From positions 62,001 to 126,000 of the forward strand of contig NZ_RMBX01000012.1 in NCBI RefSeq assembly GCF_003807585.1: DNA of 64,000 bases, written 5' to 3'. The notes below the pieces were generated by a model. That model saw nothing but the letters and a program-made list of their open reading frames with translations. It ran no database searches and had not been told where the DNA came from. The translations under genes and the position numbers were made by a program. Position 1 is the stretch's first letter. The number at the start of each line of letters is the position of its first letter. Shown in pieces: positions 17,973 to 26,120 of the stretch. Source of the DNA: Chitinophaga barathri. Lineage in GTDB: Bacteria > Bacteroidota > Bacteroidia > Chitinophagales > Chitinophagaceae.

Positions 17973-20009
17973 ATGCATAAACTCCAAACCGCCGGCAAAT
18001 GGATGGCGGCCGGCATGCTGATCGCCCTATGCTCAGCTGGCGCCCGGGCCCAACAGAAAGTCCCGGCATTCGAGGTTTCTTCCCTGGACCGCAATATTCA
18101 GCCCTGCGCGGATTTTGACGGTTTTACGAACGACGGCTGGAAAAAGAACAATCCTATCCCCGGCACGGAGAGCCGCTGGGGCGCGTTTAACATCCTGGAT
18201 AAAGAAAATAAGGAAGTACGCCTGAAAAGCATCATCAATGAGATCACCCGCCGCCAGGGCCTTGCAAAAGGAACCGAAGAGCAGCAGATCGCCGACTATT
18301 ACGCCTCTTTCCTCGATTCCGCCACTATTGAGAAAAAAGGCATTACCCCACTGCGGCCTTATCTTGAAAAAATTGACGGGATCAAAACCCTCGCAGACTG
18401 GGCACGGGTTTGCGGTGAACTCCAGGTGATCGGCGTGAGCACCTGGGCCGGATTTGCCGTGGAAGCCGATGCAAAAGACAGCAAAGTGAACGCGGTATAT
18501 GGCGGGCAGGACGGGTTGAGCCTTGGCGAAAGGAGTTATTATGAACGGGATGACGAAAGCACCAAAAACGTCCGTAAGGAGTTTGAGGGCCATATCAATA
18601 AAATGTTCAGCCTGGCCGGTTTCAAAGAACAGAACCCCGGCAAAACCATCCTGGACTTCGAAACAGCAGTAGCCAAACTGCAACTCACCAACGTGGAACT
18701 GCGCGACCCGGTGAAAACATACAATAAAGTAGGGTTTGCACAGCTGCTGGAGCTGGGCCCCGAGTTTGACTGGAAAACATTCGCCGCACAGCAGGGCCTG
18801 CATACGGATACCGTTGTGCTCCAGGACAAGGCGTATATCACCAACGGCGCCAAACTGCTGAAAGCCACGCCTATCAATACATTAAAGACATATACCAAAT
18901 TCCAGCTCCTGTCTACGTTTGCGGGTTACCTGCCCAAACGTTTTGATGACGAGAATTTCCGCTTTTTCGCCACGGTTATGACCGGCCGTAAAGCGCAGCG
19001 CCCCCGTGTGGATAGAGCTATCCGCTCCACGGACGGTATCCTCGGTATGCCGCTGGGTAAACTGTTCGCCAAACAATATTTCCCCGAAGCCAGCAAACAG
19101 AAGGTCTCCGAGATGATCGAAAACGTGCGCGCGGTATACGGCGAAAGAATAGACAAACTGGCCTGGATGAGCCCCGCCACCAAACAAATGGCGCATAAAA
19201 AACTCAAAGCCTTTACTTACAAGATCGGTTACCCGGACAAATGGAAAGATTATTCCAGTATCGATATTAAGAAGGACGAACTGATCAGCAACATAATCAG
19301 CGCGGCCCATTACCGTAACGAAGAGCGCAATAAAAAAGTAGGCAAGGAAGTGGATAAATCAGAATGGCTGATGACGCCGCAGACTGTAAACGCCTATTAT
19401 AACCCGCTGAACAACGAAGTGGTATTCCCCGCGGGTATCCTTCAGCCGCCGTTCTTTAACGCGGATGCGGACGATGCGATCAACTACGGCGGTATCATCG
19501 CGGTGATCGGTCACGAGTTCACCCACGGCTTCGATGACCAGGGTTCCCAGTTTGATGCGGACGGCAACCTGCAGAACTGGTGGACGGAAGACGACCGTAA
19601 AAACTTCGATGCGCTGGCTAAAAAATATATCGACTATTTCAGCAGCCTGGAGCCTTTGCCTGGCTTCAAGATCAACGGTGCGCTCACGATCGGTGAAAAC
19701 ATCGCGGACCTTGGCGGATTGACGCTGGCGTATTACGCCTTGCAGAAAAGCCTGGAAGGCAAGCCTGAGCCTGCGCAGATAGAAGGTTTCAACTGGAAAC
19801 AACGGTTTTTCCTGGGCTGGGCGCAGGTATGGCACGCCAACATTACAGATGCGGCCCTGCGGAACCAGATACAAACGGACCCACACAGCCCGGCCCGCTA
19901 CCGCATCAACGGCCCGATGCCGCACCTGACTGAGTTTAAAGACGCATGGCAGTGCACCGAAGGCAGTAAAATGGTATTGCCTGCTACGCAGCGCGTGGTG
20001 ATCTGGTAA
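17973..20009 (+). CDS. pepO: M13 (neprilysin/PepO) family zinc metallopeptidase
   Basis: A 678-residue secreted peptidase with an N-terminal signal peptide ending near GARAQ. The zinc-binding HEFTH motif is at His514-Glu515-His518, and the third ligand is Glu575 in GENIADLGG, with Asp579 as expected for M13. The substrate-positioning NAYYNP motif and the ordinary neprilysin-like C terminus (ending VVIW) are present. M13 enzymes cleave small peptides, here in the periplasm or at the cell surface. The length is normal for bacterial PepO. The gene stands alone, divergent from the membrane-protein/rarA operon, and ends at a strong terminator. Confidence 0.96.
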   Translation: MHKLQTAGKWMAAGMLIALCSAGARAQQKVPAFEVSSLDRNIQPCADFDGFTNDGWKKNNPIPGTESRWGAFNILDKENKEVRLKSIINEITRRQGLAKGTEEQQIADYYASFLDSATIEKKGITPLRPYLEKIDGIKTLADWARVCGELQVIGVSTWAGFAVEADAKDSKVNAVYGGQDGLSLGERSYYERDDESTKNVRKEFEGHINKMFSLAGFKEQNPGKTILDFETAVAKLQLTNVELRDPVKTYNKVGFAQLLELGPEFDWKTFAAQQGLHTDTVVLQDKAYITNGAKLLKATPINTLKTYTKFQLLSTFAGYLPKRFDDENFRFFATVMTGRKAQRPRVDRAIRSTDGILGMPLGKLFAKQYFPEASKQKVSEMIENVRAVYGERIDKLAWMSPATKQMAHKKLKAFTYKIGYPDKWKDYSSIDIKKDELISNIISAAHYRNEERNKKVGKEVDKSEWLMTPQTVNAYYNPLNNEVVFPAGILQPPFFNADADDAINYGGIIAVIGHEFTHGFDDQGSQFDADGNLQNWWTEDDRKNFDALAKKYIDYFSSLEPLPGFKINGALTIGENIADLGGLTLAYYALQKSLEGKPEPAQIEGFNWKQRFFLGWAQVWHANITDAALRNQIQTDPHSPARYRINGPMPHLTEFKDAWQCTEGSKMVLPATQRVVIW

Positions 20010-20030
20010 TCCTTATCATACATCATAACG

Positions 20031-20070
20031 AAGGCCGCTCCGGATATACCGGAACGGCCTTTTTGTTTTT
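20031..20070 (+). terminator. intrinsic terminator after pepO
   Basis: AAGGCCGCTCCGG (20031-20043) pairs with CCGGAACGGCCTT (20049-20061) around ATATA, followed by TTTTGTTTTT. Confidence 0.88.
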
Positions 20071-20503
20071 ATCTGATAATCAGCCTGTTGCAATAGTTGT
20101 TAGATGCCCGTACCGGCTGAAATGCGTATTTCTACGAGGGATTTCAGGTACTAGTACGCTTTCATAATCCTTATGAATATCAGACCTTTGAATTGGATCT
20201 AATCGGTCTATAGCCGGAAGCGATACGTAGGTATCCCGAATGAAATTAAAAGAATTTCGCAACCGGCAGCCCACCGGCCTGTCCACCGTTGTGACCCCAA
20301 TTTCCCTGGCGGCCGGTGCAGGTTCCCGTACAACCTGTGCCGGCACCAACGGCTTACCATGCTTCAGTTGTTTCTTAACCATACATAATTTCAGCCCGCC
20401 TATACCCGGGCATTGCGCTAATGGCGCAAATACTATCAATAAGCAGCAATTAACTGTTAATCTGTTTCCCAGGCTTTCTTATCCTTGTACAAAATTCCGA
20501 GGT
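20071..20503. other. 433-bp gap between pepO and fucosidase gene
   Basis: This stretch holds a possible minus-strand gene (20080-20382, listed separately) and the probable promoter region of the fucosidase gene. A TAtcCTTG element at 20480-20487, one mismatch from TAnnTTTG, lies 17 bases before its ATG. The plus frame is also open from 20240 into the fucosidase, but that extension would bury the signal peptide and was not used. Confidence 0.5.
20080..20382 (-). CDS. possible small protein, unknown
   Basis: A 100-residue frame starting MVKKQLKHGKPLVP, Pro/Ala-rich near residues 11-25 and Arg/His-rich at the end, with no signal peptide and no recognised domain. It would be convergent with pepO. 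I list it because the frame has a sensible start and a plausible amino-acid mix and nothing else explains the gap, but it could be spurious. Confidence 0.3.
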   Translation of the reverse strand: MVKKQLKHGKPLVPAQVVREPAPAAREIGVTTVDRPVGCRLRNSFNFIRDTYVSLPAIDRLDPIQRSDIHKDYESVLVPEIPRRNTHFSRYGHLTTIATG

Positions 20504-22315
20504 ATGAGATTCCACGCTTGTTTAAAAGCCGTCATAGCTGCTGCCGGCCTGTTTTCCTTTCATAATTCCGTTTTTGCCCAGCAGCCGGATCAGCTCTGGG
20601 GACAAAATGCCGACGCGGGAAAAGGAGAAAAGACCCGTTGGTTCACCGAGGCCAAATTCGGCCTGTTCCTTCACTGGGGCCCTTATTCCCACTTTGCGGG
20701 CGACATCCGGGGGAAACGATATTACGGTATCACCGAATGGATCATGAACCGCGACAAAACCCCCGCCGCCGAATACGCACAACTGGCCGGAGGGTTTAAT
20801 CCCAGCGAATTCAACGCCGAAGAATGGGTGCGCATCGCCAAGGCATCCGGTGTGAAATATATCGTGCTCACCGCCAAACACCATGATGGTTTTGCCATGT
20901 GGGATTCTAAAGTTTCGGATTTTGATATCGTGGACGCCACGCCGTACAAAAAAGACCCGATCAAAGCGCTGGCCGCGGCCTGTAAAAAAGAAGGCATCAA
21001 GCTGGGCTTTTATTACTCCCAGTTCCAGGACTGGCATGAGCCCAATGGTGGCGGAAACAGCTGGGATTTTGACCCGAAGAAAAAGGACTACGCCAGTTAT
21101 TACCGCGGTAAATCCCTGCCGCAGATCACGGAGCTGCTCTCCAATTACGGGGAGCTGGGCATCATCTGGTTTGACACGCCGGGAAATATGAACAAAGAAG
21201 AATCCGCCGCATTCCTTGAAAAAGTGCATCAACTGCAGCCGAACTGCCTGGTGAGCAGCCGGGTGGGTAACGGGCTTGGAGATTTCAAGGACTTTGGGGA
21301 CGGGGAAGTGCCCGCCGGCGTCGTTAAAGGCGCCTGGGAGGCTATTTTTACGCATAACGACAGCTGGGGATACTCCGCCTTTGACCAGAACTTCAAAACG
21401 CCGCAGGAGATCATCCGTTTGCTGGCGGAGGTAGCGTCCAAAGGCGGCAACCTGATGATGAATATCGGCCCGATGGGCAACGGCAAACTGCCCGCGCTGT
21501 CAGAAAAATATTTCCGGGCTACCGGCGACTGGCTGAAACTGAACGGCGAAGCCATTTACGGAACAGGCTTTTCTCCCATTGCGCCACAGCCCTGGGGAGT
21601 GATGACCAGCAAACCGGGGAAGCTGTACCTGCACGTATTCCAGCGCCCGCACAATGGCAAGCTGCTGGTGCCCGATTTTACCGGCAGTGCCAAAAAAGCT
21701 TACCTGCTCTCCGGCAAAAAGCCACTGACATTGCGCCAGCAAGGCAAAGACGTGTATGTGGACCTCCCCGCCACATTGCCCGATGAGCGGAATACCGTGG
21801 TAGTGCTGGAATACAGCGGGGAACTGAAAGAACAGCACAATGTTTCATTCGCCATCAGCGCCCAGTACGAGCAGCTTTCACTGCTGCCGCAGCGTGCAAA
21901 ACTTAACGGCAATGCGCAAACGAAATCGCTCACGCACAGTTATTATTTCGGGGACTGGAAACATGCCATGTGTATTGTAAACCAGCAGGCCACGGCGGAC
22001 AGCATCAGTTACCAGCTGCGCTTTACCGAACCGGGCGATTACAAAGTCGTGCTGCAATATTCTGCGGATACCACGAATGAACGCCGCGAAGGCCTGCTGG
22101 AGCTTACGCCGGCGGGAAAAGCGGTACAGCCTTATCCTTTCCAGGTATTGTTTACCGGCAAACATGATACGCATAAACCGCTGCTGTTCATAGACCAGGC
22201 GGTGGCCGTGATCACCGTGCCAGCGCCCGGGGAATGGACGTTGCGGATCAGGCCGGCGAAGGATGGCAAGGAATTGTTCAGGTTGAAGCAGGTATTGCTG
22301 GAGCCGCTGAAATAG
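20504..22315 (+). CDS. GH29 alpha-L-fucosidase
   Basis: A 603-residue secreted glycoside hydrolase. ATG 20504 gives a proper signal peptide ending near FAQQ. The GH29 barrel begins with WFTEAKFGLFLHWGPYS, and HHDGFAMW follows. The nucleophile is Asp224 in IIWFDTPGN. SKGGNLMMNIGPMGNG and a C-terminal beta domain complete the layout. It removes terminal alpha-L-fucose from glycans in the periplasm or at the surface by a retaining mechanism. The gene is monocistronic and is not part of the SusC/D locus further right. Length and motifs are normal. Confidence 0.95.
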   Translation: MRFHACLKAVIAAAGLFSFHNSVFAQQPDQLWGQNADAGKGEKTRWFTEAKFGLFLHWGPYSHFAGDIRGKRYYGITEWIMNRDKTPAAEYAQLAGGFNPSEFNAEEWVRIAKASGVKYIVLTAKHHDGFAMWDSKVSDFDIVDATPYKKDPIKALAAACKKEGIKLGFYYSQFQDWHEPNGGGNSWDFDPKKKDYASYYRGKSLPQITELLSNYGELGIIWFDTPGNMNKEESAAFLEKVHQLQPNCLVSSRVGNGLGDFKDFGDGEVPAGVVKGAWEAIFTHNDSWGYSAFDQNFKTPQEIIRLLAEVASKGGNLMMNIGPMGNGKLPALSEKYFRATGDWLKLNGEAIYGTGFSPIAPQPWGVMTSKPGKLYLHVFQRPHNGKLLVPDFTGSAKKAYLLSGKKPLTLRQQGKDVYVDLPATLPDERNTVVVLEYSGELKEQHNVSFAISAQYEQLSLLPQRAKLNGNAQTKSLTHSYYFGDWKHAMCIVNQQATADSISYQLRFTEPGDYKVVLQYSADTTNERREGLLELTPAGKAVQPYPFQVLFTGKHDTHKPLLFIDQAVAVITVPAPGEWTLRIRPAKDGKELFRLKQVLLEPLK

Positions 22316-22336
22316 GGGAAGTGTTTACAGAAGACA

Positions 22337-22367
22337 AGAATGTCCGGCAGTATCTGCCGGACATTCT
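22337..22367. terminator. bidirectional terminator, perfect 14-bp stem
   Basis: AGAATGTCCGGCAG (22337-22350) and CTGCCGGACATTCT (22354-22367) pair perfectly around a TAT loop between the convergent fucosidase and LysE-type genes. Confidence 0.88.
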
Positions 22368-22376
22368 TATTTCAGG

Positions 22377-23024
22377 CTATTTTTTGGACGAAGAAACCGG
22401 CTGCATCATAAAGGTGAGGACACCCAGGGAGATGTAGATCAGTCCGGAGATATATGCTTCCAGTTTGAGGTAATAAGTGTTTGTTTTCAGGTACTTGCCG
22501 AGTTTCCCGGCGGCGAGGGCGTAGAATCCGTCCGTCATAAACGCGAGCAGGGTGAACAGCAGGCCGAAAAACAGCACCTGCCCGGTGACGTTGCCCATGG
22601 CGGGTTTGATGAATTGTGGGAGGAAGGCGAAGAAAAACAGGGCGCATTTCGGGTTGAGCACATTTACGACCGTGCCCTGCCAGAAAATGGCCGGCATGCT
22701 CTGTTTGACGGGCTGGCGGTCTTCCGTGGAGGCGGTTTTGGGCCCGAAGATCTTTTTGCAGCCGAGGTAGATGAGATAGGCGGCGCCTGCGTACTTCAGC
22801 AGGGCAAAAGCCATGGCGGAGGCCATCAGGATGGCGGAAACGCCGAGGGAAGCGGCTATGGCATGTACGAGGGTGCCGGCCTGGATGCCGCAAACGGAGA
22901 TGAGGCCTGCTTTGGTTCCCTGCTCGGTGCTGCGGGTGATAATATACAACACTGCCGGGCCGGGAATGATGAGCAGAATGAGGGCTGCCGTGACAAAAGC
23001 GAGGATGGTGGAAACGTCTGGCAT
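22377..23024 (-). CDS. LysE/RhtB family amino-acid exporter
   Basis: A 215-residue inner-membrane protein with about six hydrophobic helices. The N-terminal helix ends in the conserved IIPGPAVLYI motif, followed by GTKAGLISVCGIQAGTLVH; the NPKCALFFFAFLPQF segment is the second family hallmark. LysE/RhtB proteins export amino acids or their derivatives by proton antiport; the substrate here cannot be told. The ATG at 23024 is well placed. It is transcribed away from the tRNA genes. Confidence 0.92.
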   Translation of the reverse strand: MPDVSTILAFVTAALILLIIPGPAVLYIITRSTEQGTKAGLISVCGIQAGTLVHAIAASLGVSAILMASAMAFALLKYAGAAYLIYLGCKKIFGPKTASTEDRQPVKQSMPAIFWQGTVVNVLNPKCALFFFAFLPQFIKPAMGNVTGQVLFFGLLFTLLAFMTDGFYALAAGKLGKYLKTNTYYLKLEAYISGLIYISLGVLTFMMQPVSSSKK

Positions 23025-23070
23025 ACATTAAGGTTTGTACTTTAAATTTACCGGTTTCTTTTTAACTGCT

Positions 23071-23101
23071 TTTGGAAAATTGTAAATAATTCCTATTTTT
23101 G
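23071..23101 (+). promoter_or_regulatory. Bacteroidota-type promoter for the tRNA genes
   Basis: TTTG at 23071-23074 and TATTTTTG at 23094-23101 are spaced by 19 bases, an excellent match to the TTTG ... TAnnTTTG consensus. Transcription would begin near 23108, just before tRNA-Ser. Confidence 0.8.
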
Positions 23102-23118
23102 CAGCCCCGCAAGGGAAT

Positions 23119-23207
23119 GGTGAGATGCCTGAGTGGCCGAAAGGAACGGTTTGCTAAACCGTCGTACGGGTAACACTGTACCGAGGGTTCGAATCCCTCT
23201 CTCACCG
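23119..23207 (+). tRNA. tRNA-Ser(GCU)
   Basis: The acceptor stem GGTGAGA pairs with TCTCACC. The anticodon loop TTGCTAA gives anticodon GCU (codons AGC/AGU). The T arm is GAGGG-TTCGAAT-CCCTC, and a long variable arm typical of serine tRNAs is present. G23207 is the discriminator. Only 42 bases separate it from tRNA-Pro, so both are probably processed from one transcript. Confidence 0.96.
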
Positions 23208-23249
23208 CTGAACTACCATAGTTAATTTAACTATAAATGTTTGAGGGCT

Positions 23250-23324
23250 CGGGATGTAGCGTAGTCCGGTCATCGCGCCTGGTTTGGGACCAGGAGGTCG
23301 CAAGTTCGAATCTTGCCATCCCGA
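23250..23324 (+). tRNA. tRNA-Pro(UGG), integration target
   Basis: The acceptor CGGGATG pairs with CATCCCG. The anticodon stem CCTGG/CCAGG holds loop TTTGGGA with anticodon UGG, and the T arm is GCAAG-TTCGAAT-CTTGC. The discriminator is A23324. The last 12 bases of the gene, plus the next C, are repeated at 30848-30860, marking it as the attachment site of the element to the right. Confidence 0.96.
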
Positions 23325-23325
23325 C
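23313..23325 (+). repeat. attL, 13-bp core in tRNA-Pro 3' end
   Basis: TTGCCATCCCGAC, covering the 3' half of the T stem, the acceptor 3' strand, the discriminator and one base beyond. The tRNA is left functional. Confidence 0.85.
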
Positions 23326-23331
23326 TGAAGG

Positions 23332-23374
23332 AAGTTGCAACGTATTGTTTATCAATATTTTGCAACTTTTTTTG
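23332..23374 (+). terminator. hairpin terminator at element left end
   Basis: AAGTTGCAA (23332-23340) pairs with TTGCAACTT (23360-23368) over a 19-base loop and is followed by a run of T. Lying just inside the left repeat, it gives tRNA-Pro a replacement terminator after integration. Confidence 0.7.
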
Positions 23375-23382
23375 TTTTTAGT

Positions 23383-23394
23383 GTTGTCGTTTTT
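23383..23394 (+). repeat. possible integrase arm site, left copy
   Basis: GTTGTCGTTTTT occurs here and again at 30700-30711, close to the two ends of the element and in the same orientation. This is the arrangement expected for arm-type binding sites of a tyrosine recombinase. Confidence 0.4.
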
Positions 23395-23548
23395 GGTGTT
23401 GAAAAAACTGTGCTGCTTACTTTTGGTGTTTTCACCAGTCTTTCGGCTAATGAAATATGAAGGCTATAACGTGAGAGGATATACGTTTAATTATTAATCC
23501 TTTCTTACACCATTCTCTCTTTTCTATTTTGGTAATTTTCCAAAGGCG

Positions 23549-23791
23549 TTATAATGGTTTCTCTGGCCAAAAATCTTTTGGGGAACATTCGAATAATTTT
23601 GCCAGCTCATTTAGATGTATAGAGTTATATTTTGCTCGGAAATTTTGGCTTTCAATATGCCCAATAAACCCTATTGATAGATTTAAATGAAATGCTATAT
23701 CCGCTTGGGAAATATCTTTCTTCAATCGGATTTCCCTTACTTTATTGACAACATGCCAGTCTATAGGGCTTTTTGCATTGTTATTCACCAT
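23549..23791 (-). CDS. XRE-family transcriptional regulator
   Basis: An 80-residue protein that is almost entirely a lambda-repressor-like HTH: VREIRLKKDISQADIAFHLNLSIGFIGHIES spans helices 1-4, followed by a short C-terminal stretch. It probably represses the element's divergent plus-strand genes and itself: an 8-2-8 palindrome at 23827-23844 lies 36 bases upstream of its start, between the divergent units. This is a typical element or prophage maintenance regulator. No catalytic or peptidase domain is fused to it. Confidence 0.88.
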   Translation of the reverse strand: MVNNNAKSPIDWHVVNKVREIRLKKDISQADIAFHLNLSIGFIGHIESQNFRAKYNSIHLNELAKLFECSPKDFWPEKPL

Positions 23792-23826
23792 ACTTATGCA
23801 AGAAAAACAATCAAAAAGACAGCATC

Positions 23827-23844
23827 ACCTATACAGGTATAGGT
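23827..23844. promoter_or_regulatory. palindromic operator of the element repressor
   Basis: ACCTATAC-AG-GTATAGGT is a perfect 8-bp inverted repeat with a 2-base centre, upstream of the XRE gene and before the divergent unit. A TATCTTTA element at 23863-23870 nearby could be a -7 element for the plus-strand genes. Confidence 0.65.
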
Positions 23845-23986
23845 ATTTTATGTATTTTGCTTTATCTTTATTCTAAATTCTCAAGAGTGATAATATTTCA
23901 ATCATATTGCAACAGTTCCTAACCTGCATTAATTTGCAGGCATAAATAATATCAAGCGCATTTGCTTTTAATCTCGTACCCGAAAA

Positions 23987-24075
23987 CTACGACCTTTCAC
24001 AACCACGAGAGAATAAGGTAAATCGCCTGCATCATATTGGTGTGGGCGTTCTTATCTCGTGGTGGGGTGTCGTAG
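23987..24075. other. large imperfect hairpin region, role unknown
   Basis: CTACGAC (23987-23993) pairs with GTCGTAG (24069-24075). ACCACGAGA (24002-24010) pairs with TCTCGTGGT (24055-24063). AATAAG (24012-24017) pairs with CTTAT next to it. The apex of about 33 bases is unpaired. It could be a structured RNA leader of the downstream genes, a replication origin for the Rep protein, or a transfer origin. The 23792-24180 gap contains no convincing gene. Confidence 0.5.
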
Positions 24076-24180
24076 CCCTTCGGAGCGGTAGGAACCAACC
24101 CACGCCATTTTTCATTTCTACAAGTTCCTGCCGCAAAGCGTATTTCTAACCCATTGCATTACTGCCCAAATTATCCCGGC

Positions 24181-24444
24181 ATGAAAGAAGAAACGACACC
24201 GCAAACGGGGAACACTCTTTTCCATACTTATCAATATTTATCCGTCCTGCCAAAAATTTTCATTGAACTTATTCGTGAGGAAATGGGATGGAGCGAAGCT
24301 ACTTTTTACAGGCGCATGAAAACACCAAAGGCGCTAAGCAACGCGGAATGCACCGCCATACTATTAGTATTTGAAAAAGTCCTAACCACTCGTTTAAATG
24401 AAACAACTTCAAAAGCTATCAGCCTCACAAAGCCATTTAATTGA
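24181..24444 (+). CDS. small HTH-like protein of the element
   Basis: With ATG 24181 the product is 87 residues; the longer frame starts with TTG 24154 and adds a non-conserved stretch. The segment LIREEMGWSEATFYRRMKTP resembles a helix-turn-helix, and the rest is helical. I do not recognise the family. It overlaps the next gene by 47 bases in another frame and lies behind the large hairpin at 23987-24075, so these plus-strand genes probably form one unit. Confidence 0.6.
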   Translation: MKEETTPQTGNTLFHTYQYLSVLPKIFIELIREEMGWSEATFYRRMKTPKALSNAECTAILLVFEKVLTTRLNETTSKAISLTKPFN

Positions 24445-24667
24445 GGACAGGGAGAAACTTGAATCAATCCTTCAGCACTGTATTGACAAGCTGAAAGGAA
24501 CGAATACAGCTATTACAGGCGTTTTTATCACGCTGCATTTAAAGACAGGTGAAACAGCTTGCGAAAATGGGCTAATGCCTTTCCTGCATACAGATACATC
24601 CGTCCCGGCAACTGTTTTTAACAACATCACTTTTCTTTTAAAGCCCTTAACACGGGAACCAGCATAA
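24398..24667 (+). CDS. small hypothetical protein of the element
   Basis: An 89-residue protein with a basic, helical N terminus (MKQLQKLSASQ, then EDREKLESILQHCIDKLKG) and a beta-like second half. No family is recognised. It begins 47 bases before the end of the preceding gene, a coupling-like overlap, and is followed after 25 bases by the Xre/ParS-antitoxin-like gene. Confidence 0.5.
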   Translation: MKQLQKLSASQSHLIEDREKLESILQHCIDKLKGTNTAITGVFITLHLKTGETACENGLMPFLHTDTSVPATVFNNITFLLKPLTREPA

Positions 24668-24692
24668 GGGCGCGACCTTAAATGATACAAGA

Positions 24693-25163
24693 ATGAAAAA
24701 GGACATGCAAGAACACGACTACACTTTTGACACGGTGGAAGCTATCGTGAAATTTCAAAGATTCATCTATCTGCAAAAGATAGCGATCATTAAAAAGGGG
24801 ATCACCAAGAACCAATTAGATCAGTTCAAAAATGTAACAGGACTACATTATTCCGTAATCGCCAAACTGATGAACATTACAGAACGCTATTTGCATAAGA
24901 AAAAGGGCCATGACCGCTTTCGACCGCAAATGAGTGATGCAATCATTGCACTGATTGACTTATACGGTTACGGCTACGATCATTTCAATGATCCGCCCAC
25001 CTTTAACCAATGGATCAAAACCGGATGCCCGGAAAAAAAATACGTTCCACCGCTGACGTATTGCGATACGATTCCCGGAAAGGAAGAAGTGAAACGGGAG
25101 ATATTCAGGATAGCACACAAAGAACCTACCCTGTACCAATGGGTAAAGGCGGGGGAAGCCTGA
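24693..25163 (+). CDS. Xre/MbcA/ParS-antitoxin-like protein
   Basis: A 156-residue protein. The first half carries an HTH-like stretch (KNVTGLHYSVIAKLMNITERYLHKK); the second half has the pattern LYGYGYDHFNDPPTFNQWIKTG followed by about 40 residues and a final helix. This resembles the toxin-binding domain of Xre/MbcA/ParS antitoxins. No RES-type toxin follows: a terminator and an opposite-strand gene come next. It may be a solitary regulator derived from an antitoxin. The assignment is by pattern only. Confidence 0.5.
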   Translation: MKKDMQEHDYTFDTVEAIVKFQRFIYLQKIAIIKKGITKNQLDQFKNVTGLHYSVIAKLMNITERYLHKKKGHDRFRPQMSDAIIALIDLYGYGYDHFNDPPTFNQWIKTGCPEKKYVPPLTYCDTIPGKEEVKREIFRIAHKEPTLYQWVKAGEA

Positions 25164-25189
25164 TACAAATGGGAATATTTACAAAACGA

Positions 25190-25217
25190 AAGGTTAGGTG
25201 TTTACCTAACCTTTTTG
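25190..25217. terminator. bidirectional terminator inside the element
   Basis: AAGGTTAGGT (25190-25199) pairs perfectly with ACCTAACCTT (25204-25213) around GTTT, with flanking T and A runs. It separates the convergent plus- and minus-strand units and overlaps the stop of the gene at 25206. Confidence 0.85.
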
Positions 25218-25502
25218 TTTTTCCATCTTCAGATAGTTGTAAACCGTTGACCGGCTTTTTTGAATGATACCGGCAATTTCCGGGTAGGAAAACCCCCGCT
25301 CATGTAATTGTTTCACCCGTTGCCGGATCGTGGCAGGAACGGCCCGTTCCCCGAATTTGTAAGCCTTTGCATACCGCTGCACCGTACGCGCTGAAACATC
25401 CAGCAACTTAGCCGTTTCTTTCGCTGTCAAGCCCTTTAGATAGTAGTTGTAAGCCTTTGCGATTAACGGGCCGGGAAAGGATTGTACTATTTTATTGTCC
25501 AT
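25206..25502 (-). CDS. double helix-turn-helix protein
   Basis: A 98-residue protein with two HTH units: GLTAKETAKLLDVSARTVQRYAK (about 24-46) and GFSYPEIAGIIQKSRSTVYNYLK (about 70-92). They resemble the Hin-type or Rep/transposase-type HTH of small mobile-element DNA-binding proteins. There is no catalytic domain. It is the last gene of the minus-strand cluster, 138 bases beyond the antirepressor gene, so it may be a regulator or a replication accessory. Confidence 0.7.
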   Translation of the reverse strand: MDNKIVQSFPGPLIAKAYNYYLKGLTAKETAKLLDVSARTVQRYAKAYKFGERAVPATIRQRVKQLHERGFSYPEIAGIIQKSRSTVYNYLKMEKQKG

Positions 25503-25640
25503 AAATTAACCTTAAATACAAGCAAATTGTACTTTGCTATGTCGCAGTTTGAATACCGGGAAGTGTCGGTTTTGTTGATATGATATTGAACCACACCCCC
25601 GGTAGACTTTTCAGGTGTTCGGTGGCTTTATTGGAGGTTT

Positions 25641-26120
25641 TTACGCCTGAAATAACTCCGCCTGCATATGTAACGGCAGGTACGCCATTATCCGAGGCGG
25701 TTCTATTTGCTTTAACCGGTGCCTGATCTTCCCGGCTTCCCGGTTCAGTCCCATGCGGGTAATAGCGATGTCGTAATACCGGGCCTTCAGCCGCAACGTT
25801 TCCGCATTGCCCTGCCGTTGGGCCTGTAAACGTTTCTCGCAGGCGATAAAATAACGGCGGGCCTGCTTACCGCGTTCCGTCCGCTGGATCATGGATATTT
25901 CTTTCGCCATGTCCAACGTAAGGGCGTAATCCATCGCCGGACGGCCCCCGGTACTTTTACCCCAAACGGGGGTAAAGTCTATCCCGGATTCAAAACCATA
26001 TTCAAACATGCTTTTGCACCATGTGGCAAAGTGCCGTCTGACGGAAAGGAAAGCGTGTAATTCCCTTGCTGATACTACATTCTGTCCGTTGTGCGTGTCT
26101 ATCTGAATTAATGTTTTCAT
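25641..26120 (-). CDS. AntA/AntB-type antirepressor
   Basis: A 159-residue protein. The N-terminal 90 residues match the phage antirepressor AntA/AntB domain: VVSARELHAFLSVRRHFATW, then FESGIDFTPVWGKS and YALTLDMAKEISMIQRTERG. Such proteins inactivate a phage repressor; here the likely partner is the XRE repressor at 23549-23791. The C-terminal 60 residues are basic and helical. It starts within the ATGA overlap with the Rep gene, so replication and antirepression are translationally coupled. Confidence 0.85.
   Translation of the reverse strand: MKTLIQIDTHNGQNVVSARELHAFLSVRRHFATWCKSMFEYGFESGIDFTPVWGKSTGGRPAMDYALTLDMAKEISMIQRTERGKQARRYFIACEKRLQAQRQGNAETLRLKARYYDIAITRMGLNREAGKIRHRLKQIEPPRIMAYLPLHMQAELFQA

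Noticed and set aside
20240..20503. N-terminal extension of the fucosidase
   Set aside because: It would bury the signal peptide that begins at ATG 20504 and contains no conserved sequence.
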